Positions 1 to 7,477 of a stretch of DNA of 24,614 bases are shown in pieces (within the stretch, counting starts at the first letter, position 1; each line of letters opens with the position of its first letter). Where the stretch lies: contig CAJTOB010000044.1 of NCBI GenBank assembly GCA_910578035.1, positions 1 to 24,614 on the forward strand, in the 5' to 3' direction. Made by a program: the position numbers and the translations under genes. The DNA comes from an uncultured Muribaculaceae bacterium (GTDB lineage Bacteria; Bacteroidota; Bacteroidia; Bacteroidales; Muribaculaceae). The notes under the pieces are model-generated. The model worked only from the letters and a program-made list of their open reading frames with translations, was not told the origin of the DNA and ran no database searches.

Positions 1-36
1 TAAGCAAAAATACACCAACCTGTGTTTTCACATATG

Positions 37-52
37 TTATTAAACAACCTCT
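37..52 (+). repeat. 16-base repeat, copy A
   Basis: TTATTAAACAACCTCT. The exact reverse complement is at 15709-15724. Both copies are AT-rich boundaries where a coding frame is cut: the start of an orphan 3' end here, the end of a shortened tatD there. Insertion-sequence ends can look like this, but no transposase is in the window. Confidence 0.5.
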
Positions 53-175
53 AAGGACAACCCGTCGACAATCCTGGCTCTATACGAAGAATATCTAAAG
101 ACCCACGACTGCATCGATGACCGGCCCGACATAAAAGTGTCGGACGACGAAAAAGAAGACAAGAAAAAGGAGTAG
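44..175 (+). pseudogene. 3' end of an unidentified plus-strand gene, start missing
   Basis: The frame ending at the TAG at 173-175 is open from just after a TAA at 41-43 and contains no ATG, GTG or TTG. It encodes about 43 residues with an acidic/basic tail (ends SDDEKEDKKKE), the kind of C-terminus seen in real proteins, and is followed at once by a bidirectional hairpin terminator. The frame begins inside a 16-base sequence (37-52) that recurs next to a truncated gene at 15709-15724. The simplest reading is a gene whose 5' part was removed or displaced by an insertion or rearrangement whose end lies at about 52. It could instead be chance coding-like sequence. I do not recognise the family. 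Confidence 0.35.
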
Positions 176-184
176 TAGAACAAG

Positions 185-212
185 AATGGCGGCCCTTCCG
201 AGAGCCGCCATT
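185..212. terminator. Bidirectional hairpin terminator
   Basis: Nine-base-pair stem AATGGCGGC / GCCGCCATT with a ten-base loop, in the 40-base gap between the plus-strand frame ending at 175 and the minus-strand barrel gene ending at 216. It is placed to end both transcripts. The T-runs on either side are short. Confidence 0.65.
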
Positions 213-215
213 TGT

Positions 216-2639
216 TCAGAGTTTCTGGCCGGAGACGTCGTCGTTGTTAATTTGTCCGGCGGTTTTCTTGACAACAGCATTGAGCGAGCCGAAGCGAAAA
301 CCGAACGATAAACCGACGTACGATTGTCGGTAAGAAGTCTGGGTCTGCTCTGATATGAGATCGGAGTTTATGCCGTAGTTGTGGAATCCGGTAGTGCGCG
401 GGCCGAAAGGACGGTTAGCGTTTACGCGCACCGTGAGACGGTCTCCTTTCAGGAATGAGCGCTGCAGGCTCAGACCATAGTGTATGCCGTCGGCGCCCAT
501 CTTCGAGTATGAATAAACTCCGCCGATACCGCCGCTGTACCAGCTGCCATAAACCCGCAGCTGAAGCTTCCACGGCAACTTTTGCGAAATATTTATGTAG
601 GGATTGATAATGGCGCGGGCGTCCTTGAGCCCCGCCTTGGGGTATTTATACCTATTCAGACCGCCCCATATATTAACCATCACCTGTGTTTTGGCGAAAG
701 GCGACCACTGGCAGTAGAGACTCGCGTTGAACTGGCGCGAATGGTTTATGTTACCATAGGAATAATAGGTGTGTTCGTTGACTACACTCTTATCCTGGCC
801 GATGTTGTCGTTGCTGAAAGTCGCTCCGAGCGTGAAATCGAGATTGAATTTTGCCTTGATGAGGCTATAATTAAGGTTAATCTGATTCTGAGTCGAGCTT
901 TTCAGATTGGGATTGCCCTGGCTTGTCACCAGAGGTGTCTCGTTGACCGTAGGGTCCAGATAGTATACACCCGGGCGATATATGCGGCGGTTGTACGATA
1001 GCTTTACAGTGTTTGCATCGTCGGGATTATAGCTCACAGCCACATTGGGTGCGAAATCATTGAGATTGCTTCCGAATTTCCGCTCGTCTCCGGTGAGATA
1101 TTTGGCCGAAAGCCGCGAGAACTCGTAGCGCAGACCGGCGCGGGCTCCGAATTTTTTCAGCTTAAGACGGTAGTCGAAATATACTGCTCCTATAGAAGTG
1201 CGGTGAATGAAATCGTCTTCTGTCTCGTTGTCGCCGATATATTCGCGGCGAGTCTTGGAGTGGTTGTTTCGGTGCACGAATTTGCCGCCGACATCAATCT
1301 TGTGCTTGTCGCCGAGTGGTCGCGCCCAGTCGAGCTGCACGGTGTGCTCCGAGTATTTCAGGCGCGAGTCGGCGTCGATGCCCGTATATGCCATCGGCAG
1401 ATTCACAAGGTCGAAATATTCTGTCTCCTCTCCCCTCTTCTGGTCTGTAGTGCTTATCTGGTATGACAGCGTTATGGTCTCGCCCTTGAGACGCGTGCTG
1501 CGCTGATAGTTTGCCACGCCGCCAAAGTCGAGGTAGCGGTTCTCGCGATAGCCCATGCGGCTGCCGTAGCTGTAGACAGGCGAACCGTCGGCTTCCGACA
1601 GACGCGTATAAGTGGTGCTGAACGGGTCGGAGCCTGAAAGATAGAAATTTCCCTCTACGGTAATCAGATTGAGCGTGTCGGGCTCGTAACTGGCCTCAAA
1701 ACCGCCGTAGCCAGAGTTGTTCTTCGAGTATCCATCGGTGGTCGTGTATAGTTCGCGTCCACTCGACTGATAGGTGCCTTTCTGGCAGGAGCTGTACTCT
1801 GTCTCGCGTCTGGAGGAATTATAGTAGCCGCCATTGACAGAGAATGTCACTTTGTCGATTTGAGAGGTAAGCCAGAGATTGACCATAGGCACGAGGTTGC
1901 GGGTGTCGAACCACATATTGGTATTACCCATCACACCCTTTACGGCGGTCTGGCTGTCGGTGACGATATTCAGTATCGCGCCAACGCCCTCGGCATCCTC
2001 GCGGGCGCCGGGGTCTGTAATAACCTCCACCTTCTTTATGCTCGAGGCCGGAATTGCCTTGAATATGTCCTTGGCGTTACTAGTAAATGCGTTGTTGGGG
2101 CGGCCGTTCTTATATATCTTGAAATTGGAAGAACCATTGACAAGGATTGTTCCGTCGGCCTCTACGGTCACCATCGGCACCTTCTGCAGGATTTCGCTGA
2201 GGGTAGAGGTCGGCGCCTCGCTGTCGGCCTGCACATCGTAGCCTATGCGGTCTATTTCCTTCACCACAAGAGGGCGCTGGGCCGTAACGGTGATTTCGTT
2301 GAGACTCGTCGACGACTGGCGGAGCACAATCTTGCCGAGGTCTGCAGAAGGAGTCGTTTCCGACAGCGTAAAACGCTTCTCAGCGGGCTGCGACGTCATT
2401 CCGACCAACGATAGCCTGTACTCGCCCGGCGCGGCGAGAGAGGCGTTTATGAGACCCTCGTCGCCAGTCACGGCTCCGGCTACAGGCTTCACCGTGTCGG
2501 GAAGGGCAAATATACGCCAGGTCACAAAACTTTCGGGGTTTCCGAGACTGTCGACAGCTGCGGCGCTGACTCTGTAGTCAGCCGCCCACATCGCTGCCGG
2601 AAGAAGAGAGAAGAACAGAAAAGAGCTAAAACGTGTCAT
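216..2639 (-). CDS. Outer membrane beta-barrel family protein (TonB-dependent receptor-like)
   Basis: A predicted outer membrane protein of about 807 residues. It opens with a signal peptide (MTRFSSFLFFSLLPAAMWA), followed by a small carboxypeptidase-regulatory-like beta domain (about residues 20-110) and a plug-like domain. The plug carries LNEITVTAQRP, VPMVTVEADGTILVNG and the Bacteroidetes-typical stretch YKNGRP...IPASSIKKVEVITDPGAREDAEG. The remainder is strand-rich, aromatic-rich barrel ending YVGLSFGFRFG plus a short polar tail. This order fits the outer-membrane-barrel family related to TonB-dependent receptors rather than a classical SusC. No SusD or glycan enzymes lie nearby, so the substrate cannot be guessed. 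I prefer the ATG at 2639 because the signal peptide then begins properly; in-frame ATGs at 2645 and 2654 are alternatives. It stands alone between two terminators. Confidence 0.85.
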   Translation of the reverse strand: MTRFSSFLFFSLLPAAMWAADYRVSAAAVDSLGNPESFVTWRIFALPDTVKPVAGAVTGDEGLINASLAAPGEYRLSLVGMTSQPAEKRFTLSETTPSADLGKIVLRQSSTSLNEITVTAQRPLVVKEIDRIGYDVQADSEAPTSTLSEILQKVPMVTVEADGTILVNGSSNFKIYKNGRPNNAFTSNAKDIFKAIPASSIKKVEVITDPGAREDAEGVGAILNIVTDSQTAVKGVMGNTNMWFDTRNLVPMVNLWLTSQIDKVTFSVNGGYYNSSRRETEYSSCQKGTYQSSGRELYTTTDGYSKNNSGYGGFEASYEPDTLNLITVEGNFYLSGSDPFSTTYTRLSEADGSPVYSYGSRMGYRENRYLDFGGVANYQRSTRLKGETITLSYQISTTDQKRGEETEYFDLVNLPMAYTGIDADSRLKYSEHTVQLDWARPLGDKHKIDVGGKFVHRNNHSKTRREYIGDNETEDDFIHRTSIGAVYFDYRLKLKKFGARAGLRYEFSRLSAKYLTGDERKFGSNLNDFAPNVAVSYNPDDANTVKLSYNRRIYRPGVYYLDPTVNETPLVTSQGNPNLKSSTQNQINLNYSLIKAKFNLDFTLGATFSNDNIGQDKSVVNEHTYYSYGNINHSRQFNASLYCQWSPFAKTQVMVNIWGGLNRYKYPKAGLKDARAIINPYINISQKLPWKLQLRVYGSWYSGGIGGVYSYSKMGADGIHYGLSLQRSFLKGDRLTVRVNANRPFGPRTTGFHNYGINSDLISEQTQTSYRQSYVGLSFGFRFGSLNAVVKKTAGQINNDDVSGQKL

Positions 2640-2713
2640 ATCCATTAGACGCATTTCGATAAAAAATGTTACACCATATAACTAATTTTTTCGTAGGGCC
2701 GCCTCGCAGGCAT

Positions 2714-2750
2714 AAAAAAACTTCGCACCGGCGGTTAAGCCGATGCGAAG
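2714..2750 (-). terminator. Rho-independent terminator of the ppiD-like gene
   Basis: On the minus strand a GC-rich hairpin (outer arms CTTCGCA / TGCGAAG, inner GGC / GCC, six-base loop at 2733-2738) is followed directly by seven T residues. It lies 30 bases past the stop of the gene at 2780 and separates it from the barrel gene. Confidence 0.9.
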
Positions 2751-2779
2751 CTCTGATTAGGATAAGGAAAAATATCTTG

Positions 2780-4879
2780 TTATTCGCCTACTGACTGAAC
2801 GAAGTTGAGCGAACGGTTGTCGACCTTGTCGGCGCCCAGGAGGAGGGGAAGGGCGTTGTTGCGGCGGCTCATACCGAATGTCTGGTTGAAGCGCTGGCCG
2901 TATTCAGCCTCGGTGAAGGGGCGGTTGTCGGTGTTGATGTCGGTCACCTGGAAGACAACGACTGCGCGGTTGCCCTTGACGGGGCCTACAAGCTTGCCTT
3001 TGGGAGCGGCGGCAATGGCTCCCTGGATTCCGCTTTCGGCAAAACCGATGCTTACGGGCATCACACCTGCGATAGATACGTCGCCTTCCTGCTTTTCGGC
3101 ATTCATCACACCGGCATAGCCGGCGATGTCGTTTGCCTTGCCTGCATAGTCGGCCACGAGTTTGTCGGCCTTCTTGGCGTTGCGGGCCTGGGCGCGGAGC
3201 TGGTTAACGACAGCGGCGCTGGTCCAGGGCATGTAGTTGTCGTAGATGTCGGTAACGGCGAGAGCGATGATGTAGCTCTGCTTGTCGTCCTGAAGCATGG
3301 GAGAAACCTGGCCTTTCTTGGCGTCGAGCACCCACTTCACGAAACGGCGCGATTCGGCGGCATTGCCTACGCCGGTAGACGAAGCGCTCACCTGGTCGGT
3401 GAGTACGTTGTAACCGGCAGCTTCGGCATTTGCCACGAAGTCGGCAGCCGACGAGTTGTTGCTCACGAAGGTGCGGAGGTCGCCGGTGAGCTTATCGATA
3501 GTAGCCTGCGAGGGGTCTACGGTATATTCGATAGTAGAGATATCGTAGTAGTTGACGGGAGCGTTGCGCTTGTTGACCTTGTAGATGCCTGCGACGGGCT
3601 GGCCCTGCACGGTGTCGTTGATAACGAATGCCTTGCCGGTAGCAGCAGTAGCAAGAGCGTTCTTCATACGGTCGGTAAGGCCGATGCCTTCGAGGGGAGT
3701 CCATACGCTGTCCTGACCCTGTACGGTAAGGCCATCGCTTACTTCAGCAGCGCTCTTGCCCGAGTTGATGAGGGCGGCAATGCTGTCGAGGTTAGCGCCG
3801 GGAGCGGCCTGAACCATGCTGATGTTGATTGAATCGATGCCGGAAGTTACGGCGTTGAGTTTTGCGATTGTGTAGAGGTCGCCGTCCTGAGCGATTACAG
3901 CAGCCTGACCGGCGGTGTGCTCGTCGAGGAAGGTCTTGAGGCGGTTGTCGCGCACGGCCGAACGGGGCACGTTGACAGTGTTTACGACGAAGTTGGCGTT
4001 GTTTGCCACACCCTGGGTGCCTTCAGTTTCGTTGAGAGCCACAACAGCGTTTTCTACAGTCTGCTGAGCGGCGATACGGTCTTCCGACGAGGGCTCAACG
4101 GGAACGTAGATGTAGCTTACCTCGCGGGTTTCCTCGTCGAGACGATAGTTCTGCTTCTGGGAGTTCCAGAGAGCCTGAACGTCGGCGTCGGAGAATTCAA
4201 TCTGGTCGTCGCCGAGTGCGGCTGCGTCTACTGTCACGAACTCGATGTGGCGGGTTGTGGCGTTGTCATCGTAGAAGCTCTTGGCGTCGAGTTTGTTGTA
4301 TGTATAAAGACCCGAAATGAGGCTCATGAATTTCTGATTGAGCATAGTAGCCTCCATTTCTTTTTCCTGATTAGCCCAGATGCGACGCAGTTCTTCGCCG
4401 GCCTGAGGACGGAGACCGTACTTGGCGGGGTTCATCATGGCGTCGTAGACAGCCGCGCCACTCACTTCGGGGAGCTGGAGCTGCTGCGAAAGATACATAA
4501 TCATCTGATATGCGGCAGGGTGCATGTTGGGGCCTGTGAGGGCTTCAGAAATTTCCTTGTCGGTAACGTTGATACCGAGGTCTTTATATTCTTTTTCGAG
4601 CAGTTTCTCTGTCAGAAGACCCTGGATTACAGTCTGAGTGAGAACGTCGTTACTGTAGTCGCGGCCCTGATTGCGGAGCTGTTCGCCTGTCTGGGTGAGA
4701 CGGTTCTGGTAGTCCTGGTATTCCACTGTCACACCGCCGGCCTTTGCCACGGTGGTGGGAGAGCCGAAATAGGTGCGTCCCGAGGTCATGAAGTCGCCCA
4801 GGATGAATGCAAGCAGCGCTACGATAATGATAACGAACAGTAGCACCGACTTGTTTCTGATTTTCTCTAAGGTTGCCAT
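2780..4879 (-). CDS. PpiD/SurA-like membrane-anchored periplasmic folding factor
   Basis: This 699-residue protein has a short cytosolic N-terminus (MATLEKIRNKS), one strong membrane helix at about residues 12-30 and a large periplasmic part. The region after the anchor (about 40-190: GGVTVEYQDYQNRLTQT, LTQTVIQGLLTEKLLEKEYKDLGI, TDKEISEAL) matches the SurA/PpiD N-terminal chaperone domain. The centre (about 330-450) could hold a degenerate parvulin domain, and a second SurA-like helical part lies near the C-terminus. The length is usual for Bacteroidetes 'SurA N-terminal domain / peptidylprolyl isomerase' proteins. The likely role is helping exported proteins fold near the inner membrane. Whether it has isomerase activity cannot be told from sequence. 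It is monocistronic, with a good promoter (4920-4951) and a strong terminator (2714-2750). Confidence 0.85.
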   Translation of the reverse strand: MATLEKIRNKSVLLFVIIIVALLAFILGDFMTSGRTYFGSPTTVAKAGGVTVEYQDYQNRLTQTGEQLRNQGRDYSNDVLTQTVIQGLLTEKLLEKEYKDLGINVTDKEISEALTGPNMHPAAYQMIMYLSQQLQLPEVSGAAVYDAMMNPAKYGLRPQAGEELRRIWANQEKEMEATMLNQKFMSLISGLYTYNKLDAKSFYDDNATTRHIEFVTVDAAALGDDQIEFSDADVQALWNSQKQNYRLDEETREVSYIYVPVEPSSEDRIAAQQTVENAVVALNETEGTQGVANNANFVVNTVNVPRSAVRDNRLKTFLDEHTAGQAAVIAQDGDLYTIAKLNAVTSGIDSINISMVQAAPGANLDSIAALINSGKSAAEVSDGLTVQGQDSVWTPLEGIGLTDRMKNALATAATGKAFVINDTVQGQPVAGIYKVNKRNAPVNYYDISTIEYTVDPSQATIDKLTGDLRTFVSNNSSAADFVANAEAAGYNVLTDQVSASSTGVGNAAESRRFVKWVLDAKKGQVSPMLQDDKQSYIIALAVTDIYDNYMPWTSAAVVNQLRAQARNAKKADKLVADYAGKANDIAGYAGVMNAEKQEGDVSIAGVMPVSIGFAESGIQGAIAAAPKGKLVGPVKGNRAVVVFQVTDINTDNRPFTEAEYGQRFNQTFGMSRRNNALPLLLGADKVDNRSLNFVQSVGE

Positions 4880-4919
4880 TGTATGATAAGTGGTTTAATT
4901 ATTTTCGGATAAAAGCGCA

Positions 4920-4951
4920 CAAAGATACGCTTTTTCCGCCAAAAAATCAAA
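4920..4951 (-). promoter_or_regulatory. Bacteroidetes sigma-70 promoter of the ppiD-like gene
   Basis: On the minus strand TTTG (4948-4951), exactly 20 bases, then TATCTTTG (4920-4927) match the Bacteroidetes -33/-7 consensus TTTG-N19-21-TAnnTTTG. Transcription would start about 30 bases upstream of the ATG at 4879. Confidence 0.75.
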
Positions 4952-5080
4952 ACCGAAAGGCCTAAAACAGCGGCGTTGAGTCATTATTTAGCCATTATCG
5001 GGCATATGTCGCATGATAAAAGGCCGAAGGGCGTCCGAACCAGGCTGCAGTCACAGGCGTTTAAACAAAAAACATGAGAC

Positions 5081-5575
5081 ATGAAAAGAAGCGTTTCAGC
5101 AGCCTTTACAGTTCTGGCATGCGCCGGCATTGCGTCGGCACAAGGATTCATTAACGCCGCTTATGTAGGCGATGGCTTTGCGTTTTCAGTCGGAACGCCG
5201 GTATATCCATCTGTGGTGATTCCGCCGGCACCGGCTGTCGTTCCCGCTGTGATTCCACTCATGCCCGGATACGACTATTACGACCACTACGACAAGCATA
5301 TGCACAAAGCGCGCAAATATGCCCGCAAGGCCGCTGAGCATTATCGCAAGGCGGTCGGCCGTCCGGCGCCTGTCCGCACCGGTGCCATGATATCCACCCC
5401 TATCGGCACTGTCTATCTCGGCACACCGGCCAAATACGACTATGACGACGACTGGGACGACGATGATTACGAAGACTACTACAAGCACATGCGCAAGAAA
5501 TACAAGAAGGCATACAAAAAAGCCTACAAGAAATATAAGAAACACCATCATCACCATCATCATGATGATGATTAA
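5081..5575 (+). CDS. Small secreted protein with repetitive Asp/Tyr/Lys region and His7-Asp3 tail
   Basis: A 164-residue protein that I do not recognise by family. It starts with a clear signal peptide (MKRSVSAAFTVLACAGIASA, cleavage near AQG). A Pro/Val-rich segment follows (about 40-65), then a basic-aromatic stretch (YDYYDHYDKHMHKARKYARK), a short normal-looking stretch (ISTPIGTVYLGTP), a run of Asp/Tyr (about 125-135), Lys/Tyr repeats (KKAYKKAYKKYKK) and finally seven His and three Asp. The His/Asp end could bind divalent metals and the Lys/Tyr part could bind polyanions or nucleic acid; both are guesses. It is the only intact plus-strand gene besides the KilA-N gene, is divergent from the ppiD-like gene and convergent with metK. 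The ATG at 5081 gives the signal peptide; the ATG at 5073 is out of frame. Confidence 0.75.
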   Translation: MKRSVSAAFTVLACAGIASAQGFINAAYVGDGFAFSVGTPVYPSVVIPPAPAVVPAVIPLMPGYDYYDHYDKHMHKARKYARKAAEHYRKAVGRPAPVRTGAMISTPIGTVYLGTPAKYDYDDDWDDDDYEDYYKHMRKKYKKAYKKAYKKYKKHHHHHHHDDD

Positions 5576-5578
5576 GAA

Positions 5579-5765
5579 ATTAGGGGTTTAGGGGGGAAGG
5601 AGGAGTTCAGGAGGGGTATCGACTACAAAATCAGATATTAGATGGTAGGAAAGCAGGAGCCTCCGGCGTGGCCGCAACCATGCCGGAGGCTCCCTCCTAA
5701 TATCCTGATGTCATAACATCTTGATATCCTGACTTCTTAACCGCTTGAAATCCTAAATTCCTAAC
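5579..5765. repeat. Imperfect inverted repeat arms around a GC-rich centre
   Basis: The spacer between the convergent secreted-protein gene and metK has ATTAGG/GTTTAGG-type units in plus orientation on the left. The right (reading minus) has GGTTAGGAATTTAGGATTT and ATCAGGATATTAGGAGG. The parts nearest the centre mirror each other: ATCAGATATTAG at about 5630 against ATCAGGATATTAG near 5698-5713. Unit spacing of about seven is visible but less regular than at 7058-7116. The arms start at the two stop codons; metK's own TGA lies in the right arm. Confidence 0.45.
5656..5693. terminator. Bidirectional terminator hairpin between convergent genes
   Basis: A perfect 12-bp stem GGAGCCTCCGGC / GCCGGAGGCTCC with a 14-base loop, in the middle of the spacer between the secreted-protein stop (5575) and the metK stop (5767). 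There is no long T-run on either side, so termination efficiency is uncertain, but position and stability fit. Confidence 0.65.
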
Positions 5766-5766
5766 C

Positions 5767-7053
5767 TCATATCTTAAACTCTTCTTTGATAGCATCGACG
5801 GCGTCGAGTTTTTCCCATGTGAAGAGCTCGACTTCGCGTGTGAAGGGTGCTTCGTAGTGCGAAGAGAAGGTTTTGGTGACGGTGCGAGGCGTGCGGCCTA
5901 CATGACCGTAAGAAGCGGTCTCGCGATAGATGGGATTGCGCAGTTTCAGACGCTTCTCGATAGCACCGGGGCGCATGTCGAAGAGCTTGTAGACACGTTC
6001 GGCGATTTCTGCATCTGAAAGGTCTACATGAGCTGTGCCGTAGGTATTTACATTGAGGCTCACGGGTGCGGCCACGCCTATGGCATAGGCCACCTGAACG
6101 AGCACGCGGTCTGCCACGCCGGCTGCAACAAGGTTCTTGGCTATGTGGCGCGAGGCATAGGCTGCCGAACGGTCTACCTTGGAGGGGTCTTTACCAGAGA
6201 AAGCACCGCCGCCATGAGCACCGTGGCCGCCATAGGTATCGACGATTATCTTGCGACCTGTCAGACCTGTATCTCCGTGCGGACCACCGATTACGAACTT
6301 GCCTGTCGGGTTGACAAACAGCTTATAGTCGGTGTCGAACATGTCGGAGATATTCTTGTCGAGCTTCGCGCGGAAGCGGGGAATAAGAATATCGTGCACG
6401 TCGCGACGAATGATTTCGAGCATTTTCTCGTCGGCCTCGGCCTGAGAAATGCCTTCTTTGGCGGCGTCGATAAATTCGTCGTGCTGGGTAGATACCACTA
6501 TAGTGTCGATTCGCACAGGGCGGTTATTATCATCGTATTCAACAGTTACCTGGCTCTTTGCGTCGGGGCGGAGATAGGTCATATCGACACCCTCGCGACG
6601 TATTTCGGCGAGAGCCATCAGCAGACCGTGGCTAAGAGCAAGCGTAAGAGGAATATAGAGCGGAGTCTCGTTTGTAGCATAACCGAACATCATGCCCTGG
6701 TCGCCGGCGCCCTGCTCTGCGTCGTCGCCGCGGTCAACGCCGCGATTGATGTCGGGGCTCTGCTCGTGTACGGCAAGGAGCACACCGCAGCTGTTGCCGT
6801 CGAAACGGAGGTCCGAGCGGTCGTAGCCGATTTCGTTGATAACGCGGCGGGCGGTTTCCTGCAAATCGATATATGCTTCGCTCTTTATTTCGCCGGCCAC
6901 AACTACCTGGCCTGTAGTGACAAGAGTCTCACAAGCCACTTTCGACTGCGGGTCGCGCGCAAGAAATTCGTCGAGAACTGCATCGGAAATCTGGTCAGCA
7001 ACCTTGTCGGGATGCCCTTCAGAAACGGATTCGGAAGTAAAGAGATAATTCAT
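5767..7053 (-). CDS. metK: S-adenosylmethionine synthetase
   Basis: Makes S-adenosylmethionine from methionine and ATP in the cytosol, supplying methylation, polyamine and cofactor pathways. The 428-residue product (from ATG 7053) has the family hallmarks in order: an N-terminal FTSESVSEGHPDKVADQISDA with the catalytic His and metal-site residues; GAGDQGMMFGYA in the substrate loop; GGPHGDTGLTGRKI; and the glycine-rich HGGGAFSGKDPSKVDRSAAY near the active site. The length is somewhat above the E. coli enzyme and usual for Bacteroidetes. An upstream in-frame ATG at 7080 lies in repeat sequence and is unlikely. The gene is monocistronic. Its roughly 230-base leader contains a SAM-II-type riboswitch and a terminator-like hairpin, so expression should fall when the product is abundant. 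Confidence 0.97.
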   Translation of the reverse strand: MNYLFTSESVSEGHPDKVADQISDAVLDEFLARDPQSKVACETLVTTGQVVVAGEIKSEAYIDLQETARRVINEIGYDRSDLRFDGNSCGVLLAVHEQSPDINRGVDRGDDAEQGAGDQGMMFGYATNETPLYIPLTLALSHGLLMALAEIRREGVDMTYLRPDAKSQVTVEYDDNNRPVRIDTIVVSTQHDEFIDAAKEGISQAEADEKMLEIIRRDVHDILIPRFRAKLDKNISDMFDTDYKLFVNPTGKFVIGGPHGDTGLTGRKIIVDTYGGHGAHGGGAFSGKDPSKVDRSAAYASRHIAKNLVAAGVADRVLVQVAYAIGVAAPVSLNVNTYGTAHVDLSDAEIAERVYKLFDMRPGAIEKRLKLRNPIYRETASYGHVGRTPRTVTKTFSSHYEAPFTREVELFTWEKLDAVDAIKEEFKI

Positions 7054-7057
7054 GTTT

Positions 7058-7116
7058 AATGAAGAATTTAGAATTAACAATTAAGAATTATCAGCGTTAA
7101 TTCTTCATTATTAATT
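7058..7116. repeat. Head-to-head 7-base repeat arrays in the metK leader
   Basis: Left arm, plus strand, 7058-7092: AATGAAG, AATTTAG, AATTAAC, AATTAAG, AATTATC. Three-base centre AGC. Right arm, read on the minus strand from 7116 to 7096: AATTAAT, AATGAAG, AATTAAC. A 12-base perfect inverted pair (TAATGAAGAATT at 7057-7068, complement at 7099-7110) can fold directly in front of the metK start codon. Several units are identical to those at 22683-22764. Confidence 0.75.
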
Positions 7117-7123
7117 ATACATT

Positions 7124-7159
7124 AAAAAATTTGCACCGGACTCGTCGGGCGAGCGGTGC
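7124..7159 (-). terminator. Terminator-like hairpin in the metK leader
   Basis: On the minus strand GCACCG-CTCG-loop-CGAG-TC-CGGTGC (stem 7133-7159, two-base bulge) is followed by AAA and six T (7124-7129). It lies between the SAM-II pseudoknot and metK, as expected for transcription attenuation. The 3' arm CCGGTGC can also pair with GCGCCGG from the preceding hairpin (minus strand, about 7196-7212), which would prevent this stem. Confidence 0.7.
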
Positions 7160-7195
7160 AGCACAGGAAAACTTAAAAACCGTGTATATATAGAC

Positions 7196-7212
7196 CCGGC
7201 GCGGAAGCCGGA
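7196..7212 (-). promoter_or_regulatory. Possible antiterminator hairpin of the metK leader
   Basis: On the minus strand CCGGC-TTCCGC-GCCGG forms a five-base-pair stem between the riboswitch and the terminator-like hairpin. Its 3' side plus the loop end (GCGCCGG) is complementary, with one G-U pair, to CCGGTGC in the terminator 3' arm. The two hairpins can therefore exclude a third long-range pairing. The switching role is inference. Confidence 0.4.
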
Positions 7213-7218
7213 GAAACG

Positions 7219-7270
7219 ATTTTAGCATTTTTTCGAGTGGTTGCAAGCAGCCAAATCTGTCCACATGCAA
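7219..7270 (-). ncRNA. SAM-II (SAM-alpha) riboswitch upstream of metK
   Basis: On the minus strand P1 is GTGG (7261-7264) with CCAC (7237-7240). The P1 loop contains GATTTGGCTGCTTGCAA. The 3' tail AAAAAATGCTAAAA supplies GCTAAA (7221-7226), which pairs with loop TTTGGC (7250-7255; one G-U) to give the H-type pseudoknot that defines SAM-II. The conserved GATTT, TTGCAA and GCTAAA elements are where the published class has them, and the class is known from Bacteroidetes and alphaproteobacteria in front of methionine and SAM genes. SAM-I was considered because of GCAACC and TGCTAA, but the P2-P4 layout is absent. It begins about 15 bases after the predicted transcription start. Confidence 0.85.
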
Positions 7271-7292
7271 TCGCGTTTCCTTGATTGCGCCG

Positions 7293-7321
7293 CAAAATTA
7301 CAAAAAAATTCTCATACACAA
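7293..7321 (-). promoter_or_regulatory. Promoter of metK
   Basis: On the minus strand TAATTTTG (7293-7300) matches TAnnTTTG exactly, with TTG (7319-7321) 18 bases upstream, slightly closer than usual. The start would fall near 7284-7286, placing the SAM-II pseudoknot at the very 5' end of the transcript. Confidence 0.65.
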
Positions 7322-7477
7322 GCCTTTTTACAAGCTTTTAACACTGCAAACAGACATAATAATTTTAGAAGTTGCTTAATAACGACCTCTACGGATAGAT
7401 TCAACCTAAAAGAAATACCAACAGGTATCAATCTCCATTATTTTCATTATTTTTGCCTATAAATACAGAGAAATTCA

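Noticed and set aside
5536..5575. Artificial His tag
   Set aside because: Mixed His codons, a native signal peptide and preceding natural low-complexity sequence; ordinary chromosomal context.
7219..7290. SAM-I (S-box) riboswitch because of GCAACC and TGCTAA
   Set aside because: The four-way S-box layout is absent, whereas the H-type pseudoknot pairing TTTGGC/GCTAAA fits SAM-II.
7367..7382. Third copy of the 16-base repeat (AGAAGTTGCTTAATAA)
   Set aside because: Only 14 of 16 positions match the reverse complement of copy A in an AT-rich spacer; could be chance.
7241..7462. Plus-strand 73-codon frame upstream of the KilA-N gene
   Set aside because: It overlaps the SAM-II element and metK promoter, and shows no coding character.
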